Counted from the first letter of the stretch, positions 31,901-42,069 are shown. The stretch: DNA of 64,000 nucleotides from Dama dama (GCF_033118175.1 NC_083691.1:56820001-56884000); one strand, 5' to 3'. Numbers and translations are program-made. The notes: generated by a model not told the origin, from the sequence alone.

Positions 31901-32257
31901 AGGTATTCTCAAGTCATGGCCTGAATTTTTTTGTCATGTGTTTCAAAGCAAAAGTGTTGAGAAGGCATCCATGGGAACGGGGTAGGTAGCTTCCTGGAAT
32001 TCTGGGAATGATGGAGCCTCCTTGTCTAGAAGTGAAGCTGGGTTTATGCTTTAGGACAGAAAAGCTGGATCCTGTTTCAGGGCATCTGTAATTGGTTAGT
32101 TTGTATACAGTGTGTACTCCCAGATTCTTCATGCTCTGGTTGATGCCCATGCGTTTGAGTTTAGGACTTGGGGTGGCATTGAGGAGAGCTACAGAGTGCC
32201 AAGGAGGTGCTTCCTCATGTCTTCGAACATAGCATCTAAAATTACCTTTCTCTTTTG
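31901..32257. other. Unassigned unique sequence
   Basis: No gene or repeat recognised. Confidence 0.5.
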
Positions 32258-32786
32258 TATTCAGCCGCTAAGTCACGTCCAACACTTTGAGACCCCTTGG
32301 ACTGTAGCACGCTGGGTTTCCCTGTCCTTCGCTATCTCCTAGAGTTTGCTCAAACTCATGTCCATTAAATCAGTGACGCCCTCAAACTATCTCATCCTCT
32401 GTCATGCCCTTCTCCTCCTGCTCTCAATCTTTCCCAGCATCAGGATCTTTTCCAATGAGTTGGCCCTTCACATCAGGTGGCCAAGTATTGGAGCTTCAGC
32501 ATCAGTCCTTCCAGTGAATATTCAGGTTTGATTTCCTGTAGGATTGACTGGTTTGATCTCCTTGCTGTCCAAGGGACACTCAAGAGTCTTCTCCAGCATC
32601 ACAGTTAGAAAGCATCAATTCTTTGGCACTCAGCCTTCTTTATGGTCCAACTCTCATATCCGTATATGACCAATGAAAAAAACATAACTTTGACGACAGG
32701 GACCTTTGTTGACAAAGTGATGTCTCTGTCTCTGCTTTTTGATATGCTGTCTAGGTTTGTCATAGCTTTTCTTCCAAAGAGCGTCC
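32258..32786 (-). mobile_element. BovB LINE 3' end, older copy
   Basis: Reverse complement of BovB from the terminal region to '...gtcatagcttttcttccaaa'. Visibly more diverged than the copy at 33.9 kb, and both flanking frames are broken. Confidence 0.92.
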
Positions 32787-32796
32787 TCTAAGAGGC

Positions 32797-32853
32797 AGCA
32801 AATAGAGACAGAGTACAGACTCTGGAGCCAGAATGCTCAGACTGGTGTCTCAC
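32797..32853 (+). mobile_element. MIR SINE, left part
   Basis: 'acagactctggagccagaat' matches the MIR 5' region. It continues at 32930 after a palindromic MITE. Confidence 0.7.
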
Positions 32854-32929
32854 TTAGGGTTGTCAATTTAGCTAATAAAAATACAGGACACCCAGTAAAA
32901 ATTGAATGGATTTTATCTGGCAGCCCTAA
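32854..32929. mobile_element. 76-bp palindromic DNA-transposon remnant (MER53-like)
   Basis: Begins TTAGGGTTGTCA and ends TGGCAGCCCTAA, so the ends are inverted repeats with two mismatches. The interior 'tacaggacacccag' fits the small palindromic MER53-type family. It interrupts a MIR. Confidence 0.65.
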
Positions 32930-33128
32930 TTCCAGCCCCAGCAAATATTAGCCACGTGACAGTGGGCACTGCCGAATCATTCTTGTACCTCAACTTGCTC
33001 CTCTATAAAATGGTGTAATAGTGGTACCCACCTCATGGCATTGCTATGAGGGTTAAAACATGTTCAGTGCTTAGAACAATGTTTGACATAGGCTAGGTGC
33101 TAGATAAATATTAGCTGTTACTCTTATT
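32930..33128 (+). mobile_element. MIR SINE, right part
   Basis: 'caacttgctcctctataaaa', 'cattgctatgagggttaaaa', 'agtgcttagaacaatg', 'ctagataaatattagctg'. Confidence 0.85.
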
Positions 33129-33189
33129 TGATTAAACCCCTTCAATGTCCTTATCCCAACACCAGTTGCAATAATATCATTCTTACTTT

Positions 33190-33297
33190 TTAAAAAAATA
33201 TTTGTTACAGTATAGTTGATTTACAATATTGTGTTAATTTCTGCTGTATAGCAAAGTGATTCAGTTATAAACATATATGCACACATATACATTCTTT
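33190..33297 (-). mobile_element. Ruminant L1 3' end, part 1
   Basis: 'acagtatagttgatttacaa...ctgctgtatagcaaagtgat'. Interrupted at 33298 by Bov-tA and at 33912 by BovB. Confidence 0.92.
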
Positions 33298-33522
33298 TTT
33301 GGGCTTCTCAGGTGGCACTAGTGGTAAAGAACCTGCCTGGCAATGCAGGAGACATAATGAGACATGGGTTCGATCCCTGGGTTGGGAAGATGCCCTGGAG
33401 GAGGGCATGGCAACCTACTTCAATATTCTTGCCTGGAGAATTCCATGGACAGAGGAGCCTGGCCTGATATAGGGTCGCAAACAGTTGGACACAACTGAAG
33501 CACCTTAGCATGCACACATGCA
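33298..33522 (+). mobile_element. Bov-tA SINE nested in L1
   Basis: 'gggcttctcaggtggcacta' head, 'ggttcgatccctgggttggg', 'gacacaactgaagcacctta'. Imperfect TSD around 'catattctttt'. Confidence 0.95.
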
Positions 33523-33911
33523 TATTCTTTTCCATTATGGTTTATTACAGGATATTGAAAATAGTTCCCTGCGCTGTATAGTAGGACCCTGTGATTTACA
33601 CATTCTCTCCAGTTTGCATCTGCTAATCCCAAACTCCCATTCCATCCTTCCTCCATCCTGTAATCTCTCGGCAACCATCAGTCTGCTCTCTAAGTCTGTG
33701 AGTCTGTTTCTGTTTTGTAGATAAGTTCATTTGTGTTATATTTTCAATTCCACATATAAGTGATATCATATGGTATTTGTCTTTCTTTTTCTGACTTACT
33801 TTACTCATTATGATAATCTCTAGGTCCATCCATGTTGCTCAAATGGCATTATTTCATTCTTATGCTTGAATAGTATTCCATTGCATATATATATACATGT
33901 TCATATATTAT
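33523..33911 (-). mobile_element. Ruminant L1 3' region, part 2
   Basis: 'tccattatggtttattacag', 'aagtctgtgagtctgtttct', 'gtccatccatgttgctcaaa'. Continues at 35253. Confidence 0.92.
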
Positions 33912-35252
33912 ATCAGTTCAGTTCAGTTGCTCAGTCGTGTCCGACTCTTTGCGACCCCATGAATTGCAGCAGGCCAGGCCTCCCTGTCCATCACCAACTC
34001 CCGGAGTTTACCCAAACTCATGCCCATCGAGTCAGTGATGCCATCTAGCCATCTCATCCTCTGTTGTCCCCTTCTCCTCCTGCCCCCAATCCCTCCCAGC
34101 ATCAGGGTCTTTTCCAATGAGTCAACTCTTCGCATGAGGTGGTCAAAGTACTGGAGTTTCAACTTTAGCATCAGTCCTTCCAATGAACACCCAGGACTAA
34201 TCTCCTTTAAGATGGACTGGTTGGATCTCCTTGCAGCCCAAGGGACTCTCAAGAGTCTTCTCCAACACCACAGTTCAAAAGCATCAATTTTTCGGCGCTC
34301 AGCTTTCTTCACAGTCCAACTCTCACATCCATACATGACCAGTGGAAAATCCATAACCTTGACTAGATGGACCTTTGTTGACAAAGTAACATCTCTGCTT
34401 TTAAATATGCTATCTAGGTTGGTCATAACTTTCCTTCCAAGGAGTAAGCGTCTTCTAATTTCATGGCTGCATTCACCATCTGCAGTGATTTTGGAGCCTC
34501 AAAAAATAAAGTCTGACACTGCTTCCACTGTTTCCCCATCTATTTGCCATGAAGTGATGGGACCAGATGCCATGATCTTAGTTTTCTGAATGTTGAGCTT
34601 TAAGCCAGCTTTTTCACTCTCCTCTTTCACTTTCAAGAGGATTTTTAGTTCCTCTTCACTTTCTGCCATAAGGGTGGTGTCATCTGCATCTCTGAGGTTA
34701 TTGATATTTCTCCTGGCAATCTTGATTCCAGCCTGTGCTTCTTCCAGCCCAGTGTTTCTCATGATGTACTCTGCATAGAAGTTAAATAAGCAGGGTGACA
34801 ATATACAGCCTTGAGGTACTCCTTTTCCTATTTGGAACCAGTCTGTTGTTCCATGTCCAGTTCTAACTGTTGCTTCCTGACCTGCATACAGATTTCTCAA
34901 GAGGCAGGTCAGGTGGTCTGGTATGCCTATCTCTTTCAGAATTTTCCACAGTTTATTGTGATCCACACAGTCAAAGGCTTTGGCATAGTCAATAAAGCAG
35001 AAATAGATGTTTTTCTGGAACTCTCTTGCTTTTTCGATGATCCAGTGGATGTTGGCAATTTGATCTCTGGTTCCTCTGCCTTTTCTAAAACCAGCTTGAA
35101 CATCTGGAAGTTCACGGTTCATGTATTGCTGAAGCCTGGCTTGGAAAAATTTGAGCATTAATTTACTATTGTGTGAGATGAGTGTAATTGTGCAGTAGTT
35201 TGAGCATTCTTTAGGATTGCCTTTCTTTGGGATTGGAATGAAAACTGACCTT
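33912..35252 (-). mobile_element. BovB LINE, 1.34 kb, RT half, nested in L1
   Basis: Antisense BovB with a clean (tcagt)n terminus at 33912. The minus frame 34499-35158 (219 codons) is the reverse transcriptase core: FIDYAKAFDCVDHNKLW (motif A region) and GKGVPQGCILSPCLFNFYAEY (motif B). The catalytic YADD is DADD (codon at 34688-34690). The minus frame 33923-34426 (167 codons) is the C-terminal part (ESWTVKKAERRKIDAFEL). The endonuclease half is absent by 5' truncation, so it is not autonomous. Confidence 0.96.
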
Positions 35253-35375
35253 TATATACATATATACACATATATCTTTATCCATTCATCTACTGATGGA
35301 CATTTAGGTTGTTTTCATATCTTAACTGTTGTCGAATAGTGCTGTTCGTGTCATTCTTACCTTTATGCTTAAATA
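35253..35375 (-). mobile_element. Ruminant L1 3' region, part 3
   Basis: 'ctttatccattcatctactg', 'ggacatttaggttgttttca', resuming the L1 interrupted at 33912. Confidence 0.88.
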
Positions 35376-35640
35376 AATAGATCCGATGTTCTCTTCTTTT
35401 ATGGGCCAATAGGGATCAAAGAGCAGGAACATTCATGGTCTAAAGCTGCATTGCTAATTCTGACTGGATGTCTAATAGTCGCTCTTGGCCACAAGGTGAA
35501 ATTACCAGCTAAAAGCTCACTGTACCCACCTCAATGGCAAAGATCAACCAACCCAAGAGAACATCTCACAGCTATGAATAGTGACTGCTCATGTATCAGA
35601 AACAAACAAAACACAGGATTTAAGTGCTCAAAGAGTTTTG
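35376..35640. other. Unassigned unique sequence
   Basis: No gene or repeat recognised. Confidence 0.45.
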
Positions 35641-35852
35641 AGTGTGTGTGCTCAGTTGCTCAGTCATGTCCGACTCTTGGTGACCCCATGTACTGTAGCC
35701 CACCAGATTCCTATGTCCATGGGATTTCCCAGGTAAGAACACCAGAGTGAGTTGCCGTTCCCTCCTCCAGGGATCTTCCTGAGCCAAGGATCAAACCCTT
35801 GTCTCCTGCATTGGCAGGTGGATTCTTTACCACTGAGCGACCTGGGAAGCCC
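35641..35852 (-). mobile_element. Bov-tA SINE
   Basis: 'gctcagttgctcagtcatgt', 'tctcctgcattggcaggtgg', 'ctgggaagcccc'. Diverged TSD 'ctcaaagagttttgag' / 'ctcaaagggctttagg'. Confidence 0.95.
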
Positions 35853-36547
35853 CTCAAAGGGCTTTAGGATTAGCTAATTCAAGCACCAGCAGCACCTCCT
35901 TACAGAACTTGCTACAATAAGAGAGATGTCTGACATGTGCACCATCCATTATGACAGTCACCTGCTACACATGTCTGCTGAGCACAAGACACGTAGAGAG
36001 CGCAGGTGAGAAAAGGAATTTCCACTTTAGCTACACGTGGTGAAAGCTACACCAGGGAAGGAGCAGCCGGAACCCAGGAAGGTAAAAGTCATTTCCGCAG
36101 GTCTCACAATCAACTATTTATAAGGCGAGGGCTTAGGACCCAGACCTCCTGAATCCTTTTTCAGTGCTCTTTCCGTCTGGACAACTTCAGAGCAAGTGCT
36201 GTGGGGTAGGGAAATAGCTCCTCTGCCTAGAATGCCATGGGACATTAAACTAGATTATGGGGCATTCTTACCACCAAAGCCCTGAGAACACTGTCAGGAA
36301 CAAGAAGGATGAGATGCAGAAATGCAGCCTGCAGAGTTACAGACACTTCTTAAGGCTCTAATCCTCAAATAAATAGCTCTGCTCTTTCATCTTCTCCAGA
36401 TGACACCTCCTTTGTTAAAACTGTCAAATTCCCTGACACCTTAAGCCCGACTGGCTACATTAGGGGGGATGTTACAGAGGGGATGACCTGCTGGGTCAGG
36501 GCTCTGCATGCGCTTGGCTTGCTGGGCTCCATCAGCACAGACCCTTT
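35853..36547. other. Unassigned unique sequence
   Basis: No gene or repeat recognised. Confidence 0.5.
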
Positions 36548-36915
36548 TTTTCTTTTCATATTGGATTAGGTTTTTTTCTTGGAGTATAATTGCTTTATAA
36601 TGTTATGTCAGTTTCTGCTGTACAATGAAGTGAATCAGTTATGTGTATACATATATCCCATTTCTCTTGAGCTCCTCTTTCACCCCACTCCCCATCCCAC
36701 CCCTCTAGGTCATCACAGCGCACTGAACTGAGCTCCCTGTGTTATACCACAGCTTCCTGCTAGCTAGCTATTTTCAACATAGTCGTGTATATATGTCAAG
36801 GCTACTCTCCCAATTTGTCCCATCCTCTCCTTCACTCACTGTTTCCACGAATTCATTCTCTACGTCTGTGTCTCTATTCCTGCCCTGCAAAGAGGCTCAA
36901 CTGTACCCTCTTTTA
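36548..36915 (-). mobile_element. Ruminant L1 3' UTR
   Basis: 'gtataattgctttataatgt', 'cacccctctaggtcatcaca', 'ctctacgtctgtgtctctat' are phrases of the antisense L1 3' UTR. The 104- and 67-codon frames here are L1 translations. Confidence 0.92.
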
Positions 36916-36984
36916 TGCCCATCTGAGTTGCTACATTCCTAGGGACCTCATCTTGGTGGGACAGGAGGAGCCTATCATTGAGAG

Positions 36985-37255
36985 CACGGAAGGCAGTAAA
37001 ACGTGGTGGGCTCTGGAGTCAGTCGGGCCACCTATGTTCAAATCCCAGCTTTGCCACCTACCAGCCTACAAACTGGGTGACCTTGGGCAAGTCATTTAAC
37101 CTCTCTGGGCTTCAGTTTCCTCATCTGTACAATGGGAGATGAAAGCAATCCTCATTTCACAGGGTTGTTGTAGGAGTAAAAGAGTTAATATCTGTAAAGT
37201 ACTTAGAACAATATCTGGCATGGAGGCAAAACACTTGGTAAATGCTAGGTGATTT
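36985..37255 (+). mobile_element. MIR SINE, near full length
   Basis: Well-preserved MIR: 'ggtgggctctggagtcagtc', 'gaccttgggcaagtcattta', 'gtttcctcatctgtacaatg', 'ggtaaatgctaggtg'. Confidence 0.93.
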
Positions 37256-37978
37256 TTAGAGTGGGTCTTGATGAGGATGTTGTCTGACTCTGGCAGATAG
37301 CTTTGAGCAAGTTACTTACGGTTTCTGTGGGTCAGCATTTTTTAGGTCTAAATTATCATGAGAACAATGAGGTACCCTGATTAAGAGGATGATAGAGAAG
37401 AGCAAGGAGGGAGTTAAAGGAACAATGATATTTTTGTGTGACTACCAGGTGTTCAAAAAATTGTCTCTCCTAATAATATTTTCTTAGAAGTTCAGAAAGC
37501 CCTACTCTTCTGTCCCAGGGCTTTGGCCACATTTCTGTCAATCTCACAGATTATTTCAAGGTAAGATGAGATCTTGGAGTTTAAAGAATAAACTGGGACC
37601 CACAGGGCAAATCCAGGTGGTAGATGTGTCGTGCTTGCCCTGTAGTGACGACCCAAACAATGTTTTTGAAATGTCTAACTAGTTCCCAACACTTAAAAAA
37701 CAGGAGATTTCACATTTTAAAAACGTAGGTTTCCAGCTTCTCTTGCAAAACCAGAAAATATAGCAACAATCTGTCCCCAGCTGAGGCCAGGTGATATCTG
37801 GCTGGCACAGGGCACAGGCCCTTTGGGGTGTGACATTATCTACCTGGCCCCTCTCACCCTGTGTAACCTGCCTGACTCCATCCACCAGGGTCCCCTGATC
37901 TGGACCCACCCTTCCTTTCCTGATGGGAGAACTGAGAGGTCCAGTTTCCCAGTCCAGAGGTCAGCGCCCTTCCTTTGC
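37256..37978. other. Unassigned unique sequence
   Basis: No gene or repeat recognised. Confidence 0.5.
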
Positions 37979-38105
37979 ACCAGGGGTTCTTGAACTTGAG
38001 CCAGCAACAGAATCACTTGGGGGCGGGCCTGCCCACTGATTGCCAGGTCAACCTGATTCAGATGATTTACCTATTTAACAAGTTCCCAGGTGATGCTTTT
38101 CACAA
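37979..38105 (+). mobile_element. MER5A-like hAT MITE, 3' part lost
   Basis: Starts with 'caccaggggttcttgaactt' (hAT-like CAGGGGTTC terminus), then 'cagcaacagaatcacttggg' and 'aagttcccaggtgatgct'. Confidence 0.75.
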
Positions 38106-38199
38106 TGGCCCGTTTCCCAGGAGGTCGTCTGCAGAAGTGTCTCGAGCCTCTTCCCCCACAATCTGCCTCAGCACCCCCAAGTTGCCTCTTGCAATGCTC

Positions 38200-39045
38200 A
38201 TCCCCTCCACTCTCCAGCCCACTCTCAGGAGAAGCGAGGCACCCGCGAAGAGGTCAAGGGTCTGCCCAGGGGGACCAGCCGCACCCGGCCTGCTGAGGCC
38301 TGGAGGGCCTCCGACCTTGCCAAGGGCGAATGTCCAATCGTCTGTCCAGCCCCGGGGCCCTGGTCTGGGGGCTGAGAACCTCCACCCTCCCCTGAGCCGA
38401 GCGCCACCCGTGGGAAGCCTCTACGCCTCGGCCACCACAAAGAAGAATCCGTGCCGGCATCTCCGCCAAGATCTGCTGTCACTCAGTTGTCATTATTTCT
38501 CTCTTTTCAAGCCCTTTCTGCTGTTTGCAGAATTTTGAGCCATTGGGAGTGGGTGCGGCCGACCCCTGCTACCGCCCCCTCCCCGGCAGCCCGGCAGCCT
38601 CCTCCCAGCTCCGAGTGTGTAAGGACCGCGGCTCTCCACGAAGAGGAAGGCGGTCGTCATCCTCATTCTCTTACCCTGAAAGAAATAGAAACTTGCAGGT
38701 CGGCGAGGCGTTGGCCCCTCCGCCCCGCCCTGCGCCACGACCCCAGCGCTCTGGGTCCCCCGCGCCTTTGATGTCGCCGCCCCACCCCCAAGTTTCCGTG
38801 GATCAGGCGGCTCCAGGCCCTGCTTGCCGACCCGCAGCCGCCGCCTGCCCCCAGGCTGGCCCCATTACCGGCTTTGCACCTGGAAGGGGCCCCAAGCAGG
38901 CTTTGGTGAGACTCCCTCCCCAGGTGGTTCGGGAGTGGCTGGGCCATCTGGGTCCGGGGAAAGCGCCTGATAAACTCTAAGGAGGAGCGAAGCAGGCGGG
39001 CGAGAACTTTTCTCCAGAGGCCAGAGCGGAGAAGCAGGCAGAAAG
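38200..39045. promoter_or_regulatory. CpG-island-like GC-rich block, possible promoter
   Basis: The only sustained GC-rich, CpG-dense stretch in the window by eye. The densest part is about 38540-39010, with motifs such as 'ccgccccgccc', 'gcggtcgtc', 'gcagccgccgcc' and 'gcgggcgagaac'. It is repeat-free and next to a MER5A remnant. GC-box-like sequence near 38720 and a TATA-like 'gataaact' at about 38968 precede a possible donor AAAG|GTGAAT near 39046. Frames of 151 (plus) and 94 (minus) codons are Pro/Arg/Gly-rich and unrecognised. It may start a non-coding or outside transcript; orientation is unknown. Confidence 0.5.
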
Positions 39046-39524
39046 GTGAATGTTGTTACTGGGGACTGGGCGTCTTCTCATGCGGTTTCTGGGGCATCGC
39101 TCAGAGACGGAGAAGGAAATGCATCTTGAGCTTTGCATCTTGAGCTCCACCGTGTACCGAGCTCCTCAGTGGTGGAGCTGGGCTTGGAACGTTCTCCATT
39201 CTCCCCTTATCCCCAAGGGAGGCCCCCACTGGATCTGCTGTGTTCACTTTGGCCCTGCCTACCAACCGAGGATGAAAAGGGAGGATTTCCAGATGGAAAG
39301 CACCAGGGCCGCTGATTGCCACGAGTTTCTTTAGGTTCCATAAGCTGCTCTTTCGTTCTGTCTGCTGCTCCGCACATTTCCTTATAGGGGATCAGAATGG
39401 TGAATCCTATTTAAAAAAGGGGGGGGGGGTGCTGTGGGCAGAGGGGTGGGTGCAGACTGAGGTCTAGGGGGAGAGGCGGTGTCTCTTGCCGTAGAATTTA
39501 ACTAATCCAGGGAGATTCAGTATA
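39046..39524. other. Unassigned unique sequence
   Basis: Includes a 14-bp tandem duplication ('tgcatcttgagctt' type) at about 39120-39147 and a G11 run near 39419-39429. No supported gene. Confidence 0.45.
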
Positions 39525-39765
39525 ACAATGGCTGGTGTCTGTTGAGCACTAGATACTCTGCTAGGGGCATGACTTGCTTTCGGTCATTTAAACCCAGGGC
39601 CTATAATATAGGAACCCATTATACAGATGAGGAAACTAAGGCTTAGAAATGGTTAAGTATTTGCCAATAGCCCTCCCTGCAGGTAAGTAGTGGGAGGAGA
39701 CTTAGACACAAGCTGGCTGACTTTGGAGTCTGCACTTGAATCCCTTTACCGTCTGCTTCTCTAAA
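39525..39765 (-). mobile_element. MIR SINE
   Basis: 'gtctgttgagcactagatac', 'cattatacagatgaggaaac', 'gcaggtaagtagtggg', 'gactttggagtctgcac'. Confidence 0.85.
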
Positions 39766-40126
39766 AAGTGACTTAGTCTTGGTGGGCAGGTAAGATCAAG
39801 AGGCCAGGAAGAGGCCAGTGTTTCCAGGGAGGGGGATGAGCTTCGTCTACCTTGAATAAGACAATAAAATTTCCCTTCTTCTCCTTCTCTGCCTTCTTCC
39901 TATTTCTCTTCTTCCTCTACCACTCCTCCTCCTCCTCTTCCTCAGAGTAAGAGCCTATTTAGAGCCTATTTAATAGCTAAATGTCCCCCAAATCTCAGGC
40001 CCATTCTCATTTCCAAAAGTTTGTCCTGGTATGCTTATTAATCATTAAAATATCTTGAACAAATTGCTATCTGAGACTTAAATTGCCCCTCAGACTCCTT
40101 ACATCTGAAAGTAACCTGAAACTCAC
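39766..40126. other. Unassigned sequence, includes a pyrimidine-rich patch
   Basis: 39868-39945 is CT-rich. The rest is unique and, if the neighbouring exon is real, would be intron on the minus strand. Confidence 0.4.
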
Positions 40127-40194
40127 CAATTGGTCTGTGAGCTCCACTTTTTGACATATAGATGACAGTTTCTTGTATCACAGGAGCTTTTCCT
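40127..40194 (-). other. Candidate 68-nt exon bounded by consensus splice sites
   Basis: Read on the minus strand, a long polypyrimidine tract ends in 'cttttcttgacag' (acceptor AG at 40195-40196), followed by 68 nt and a donor 'gtgagt' (40121-40126). Two frames are open: one gives KAPVIQETVIYMSKSGAH, the other SSCDTRNCHLYVKKWSSQ. I recognise neither and see no adjoining exons. The DNAJA1 retrocopy is inserted within the tract just upstream, and the TSD restores it. Splice-like signals do arise by chance, so this remains a hypothesis. Confidence 0.3.
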
Positions 40195-40199
40195 CTGTC

Positions 40200-40215
40200 A
40201 AGAAAAGGAATTGGA
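40200..40215 (+). repeat. 5' target-site duplication of the DNAJA1 retrocopy
   Basis: AAGAAAAGGAATTGGA, repeated exactly at 41700-41715. Its A-rich start and length are typical of L1-endonuclease target sites. Confidence 0.97.
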
Positions 40216-41699
40216 CGGAACTTTCCAGAACGCTCGGTGAAAGGCGGAGGAGCGCGCCCGAGCTGCGCACAGCAACGCGCTCCTTCCCGCTCCCCCACAC
40301 CGGTGTCGGCCCGCTCACCGGCTGTAGAAAATGGTGAAAGAAACCACTTACTATGATATTTTGGGGGTCAAACCCAATGCCACCCAAGAAGAATTGAAAA
40401 AGGCTTACAGGAAACTGGCCTTGAAGTACCACCCTGATAAGAACCCAAATGAAGGCGAGAAGTTTAAACAGATTTCTCAAGCTTACGAAGTGCTTTCTGA
40501 TGCAAAGAAAAGGGAATTATATGACAAAGGAGGAGAACAGGCAATTAAAGAAGGTGGAGCAGGTGGTGGTTTTGGCTCTCCCATGGACATCTTTGATATG
40601 TTTTTCGCAGGAGGAGGCAGGATGCAGAGAGAGAGGAGAGGTAAAAACGTTGTGCATCAACTTACAGTAACTTTAGAAGATTTATATAATGGTGCAACAA
40701 GAAAACTAGCTCTGCAAAAGAATGTGATTTGTGACAAATGTGAAGGCCGAGGTGGTAAGAAAGGAGCGGTAGAATGCTGTCCCAATTGCCGAGGTACTGG
40801 AATGCAAATAAGAATTCATCAGATAGGACCTGGAATGGTTCAGCAAATTCAGTCTGTCTGCATGGAGTGCCAGGGCCATGGGGAGCGGATCAGCCCTAAA
40901 GATAGATGTAAAAGCTGCAACGGAAGGAAGATAGTTCGAGAAAAGAAAATTCTAGAAGTTCATTTTGACAAAGGCATGAAAGATGGCCAGAAGATAACAT
41001 TCCATGGTGAAGGAGACCAAGAACCAGGACTGGAGCCAGGAGATATTATCATTGTTTTAGATCAGAAGGACCATGCTGTTTTTACTCGACGAGGAGAAGA
41101 TCTTTTCATGTGTATGGACATACAGTTGGTTGAGGTGTTGTGTGGCTTCTAGAAGCCAATCTCTACTCTTGACAACCGAACCATAGTCATCACTTCTCAT
41201 CCAGGTCAGATCGTCAAGCATGGAGATATCAAGTGTGTGCTAAATGAAGGCATGCCAATTTATCGTAGGCCATATGAAAAGGGTCGCCTAATCATTGAAT
41301 TTAAGGTAAACTTTCCTGAGAATGGCTTTCTCTCTCCTGATAAACTCTCTTTGCTGGAAAAACTTCTGCCTGAGAGGAAGGAAGTAGAAGAGACTGATGA
41401 AATGGACCAGGTAGAATTAGTGGACTTTGATCCAAATCAGGAAAGACGGCGCCATTACAATGGAGAAGCATATGAGGATGATGAACATCATCCCTGGGGT
41501 GGTGTTCAGTGTCAGACCTCTTAGTAGGCCCATGAATAACACTCACTGCTGGGGTTTTATTGCAGTAGTGATTGAGTGAAGGACTATAATCATAATATGC
41601 TCACTACTTGCTTTTGTTTTAATATTCAACTATAGTAGTGTTTAAAAGTTAAATGAAGAATAAACTCAAATATAAAAGCTCAAAAAAAAAAAAAAAAGA
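40216..41699 (+). pseudogene. DNAJA1: DNAJA1 (HSP40/DnaJ A1) processed pseudogene with one nonsense codon
   Basis: Intronless copy of the type I HSP40 cochaperone mRNA. It has a GC-rich 5' leader (40216-40330), ATG at 40331 and one unshifted frame of 397 codons to TAG 41522-41524. The 3' UTR holds AATAAA near 41660, then A16 at 41682-41697. A 16-bp TSD flanks it. Seen: J domain with HPD at 34-36, G/F region about 70-115, four CxxCxGxG-type zinc motifs (C134/C137, C150/C153, C177/C180, C193/C196) and the C-terminal CQTS farnesylation box (394-397). Codon 274 is TAG where the parent has Gln, leaving 273 residues without the later C-terminal substrate and dimer regions or CaaX. From memory of the mammalian protein, other changes are V10I, G93A, S112T, I212F, A269V and R389W. 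No promoter came with it. High similarity and few lesions suggest a fairly recent L1-driven copy. Confidence 0.97.
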
Positions 41700-41715
41700 A
41701 AGAAAAGGAATTGGA
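41700..41715 (+). repeat. 3' target-site duplication of the DNAJA1 retrocopy
   Basis: Second exact copy of AAGAAAAGGAATTGGA, directly after the poly(A) tract and 'ga'. Confidence 0.97.
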
Positions 41716-41798
41716 GAAAGAATTGGTCCCATTGTCATTTCACCATAACTCAAATGAAACTTTATGAGGATATATTAAGGTTTCCTAGGTGCCTATGG

Positions 41799-42018
41799 GG
41801 CTTCCCTGGGGCTTCCCTGGTGGCTCAGGGGTTAAAGCGTCTGCCTGCAATGCGGGAGACCTGGGTTCAATCCCTGGGTCAGGAAGATCCCCTGGAGAAG
41901 GAAATGGCAACCCACTCCAGTATTCTTGCCTGGAGAATCCCATGGACGGAGGAGCCTGGTGCGCTACAGTCCACAGGGTTGCAAAGAGTCGGACACGACT
42001 GAGCGACTTCACTTCACA
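41799..42018 (+). mobile_element. Bov-tA SINE with duplicated head
   Basis: Starts 'ggggcttccctggggcttcc', i.e. the first ~11 bases of the head occur twice, then a well-preserved body to 'gagcgacttcacttcac'. Little diverged, so comparatively young. Confidence 0.95.
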
Positions 42019-42069
42019 GGAGCCTATAATTTTCCTTTAGATGCTTGCTTGTTTTGGGTGGTCCCTATT

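Noticed and set aside
34020..34589. 189-codon plus-strand frame
   Set aside because: It is the antisense reading of the BovB RT C-terminal region. Similar antisense frames occur at 18-611, 24291-24743 and 46313-46951.
38525..38980. 151-codon frame in the CpG-rich block as a coding exon
   Set aside because: High GC removes stop codons from all frames, several frames are open on both strands, and the product is low-complexity Pro/Arg/Gly with no family resemblance.
40331..41152. 273-codon DnaJ frame as a functional protein-coding gene
   Set aside because: The frame stops where the parent has a Gln codon, and the in-frame remainder continues to the normal C-terminus. With no introns, a poly(A) tail and a TSD, it is a processed pseudogene.
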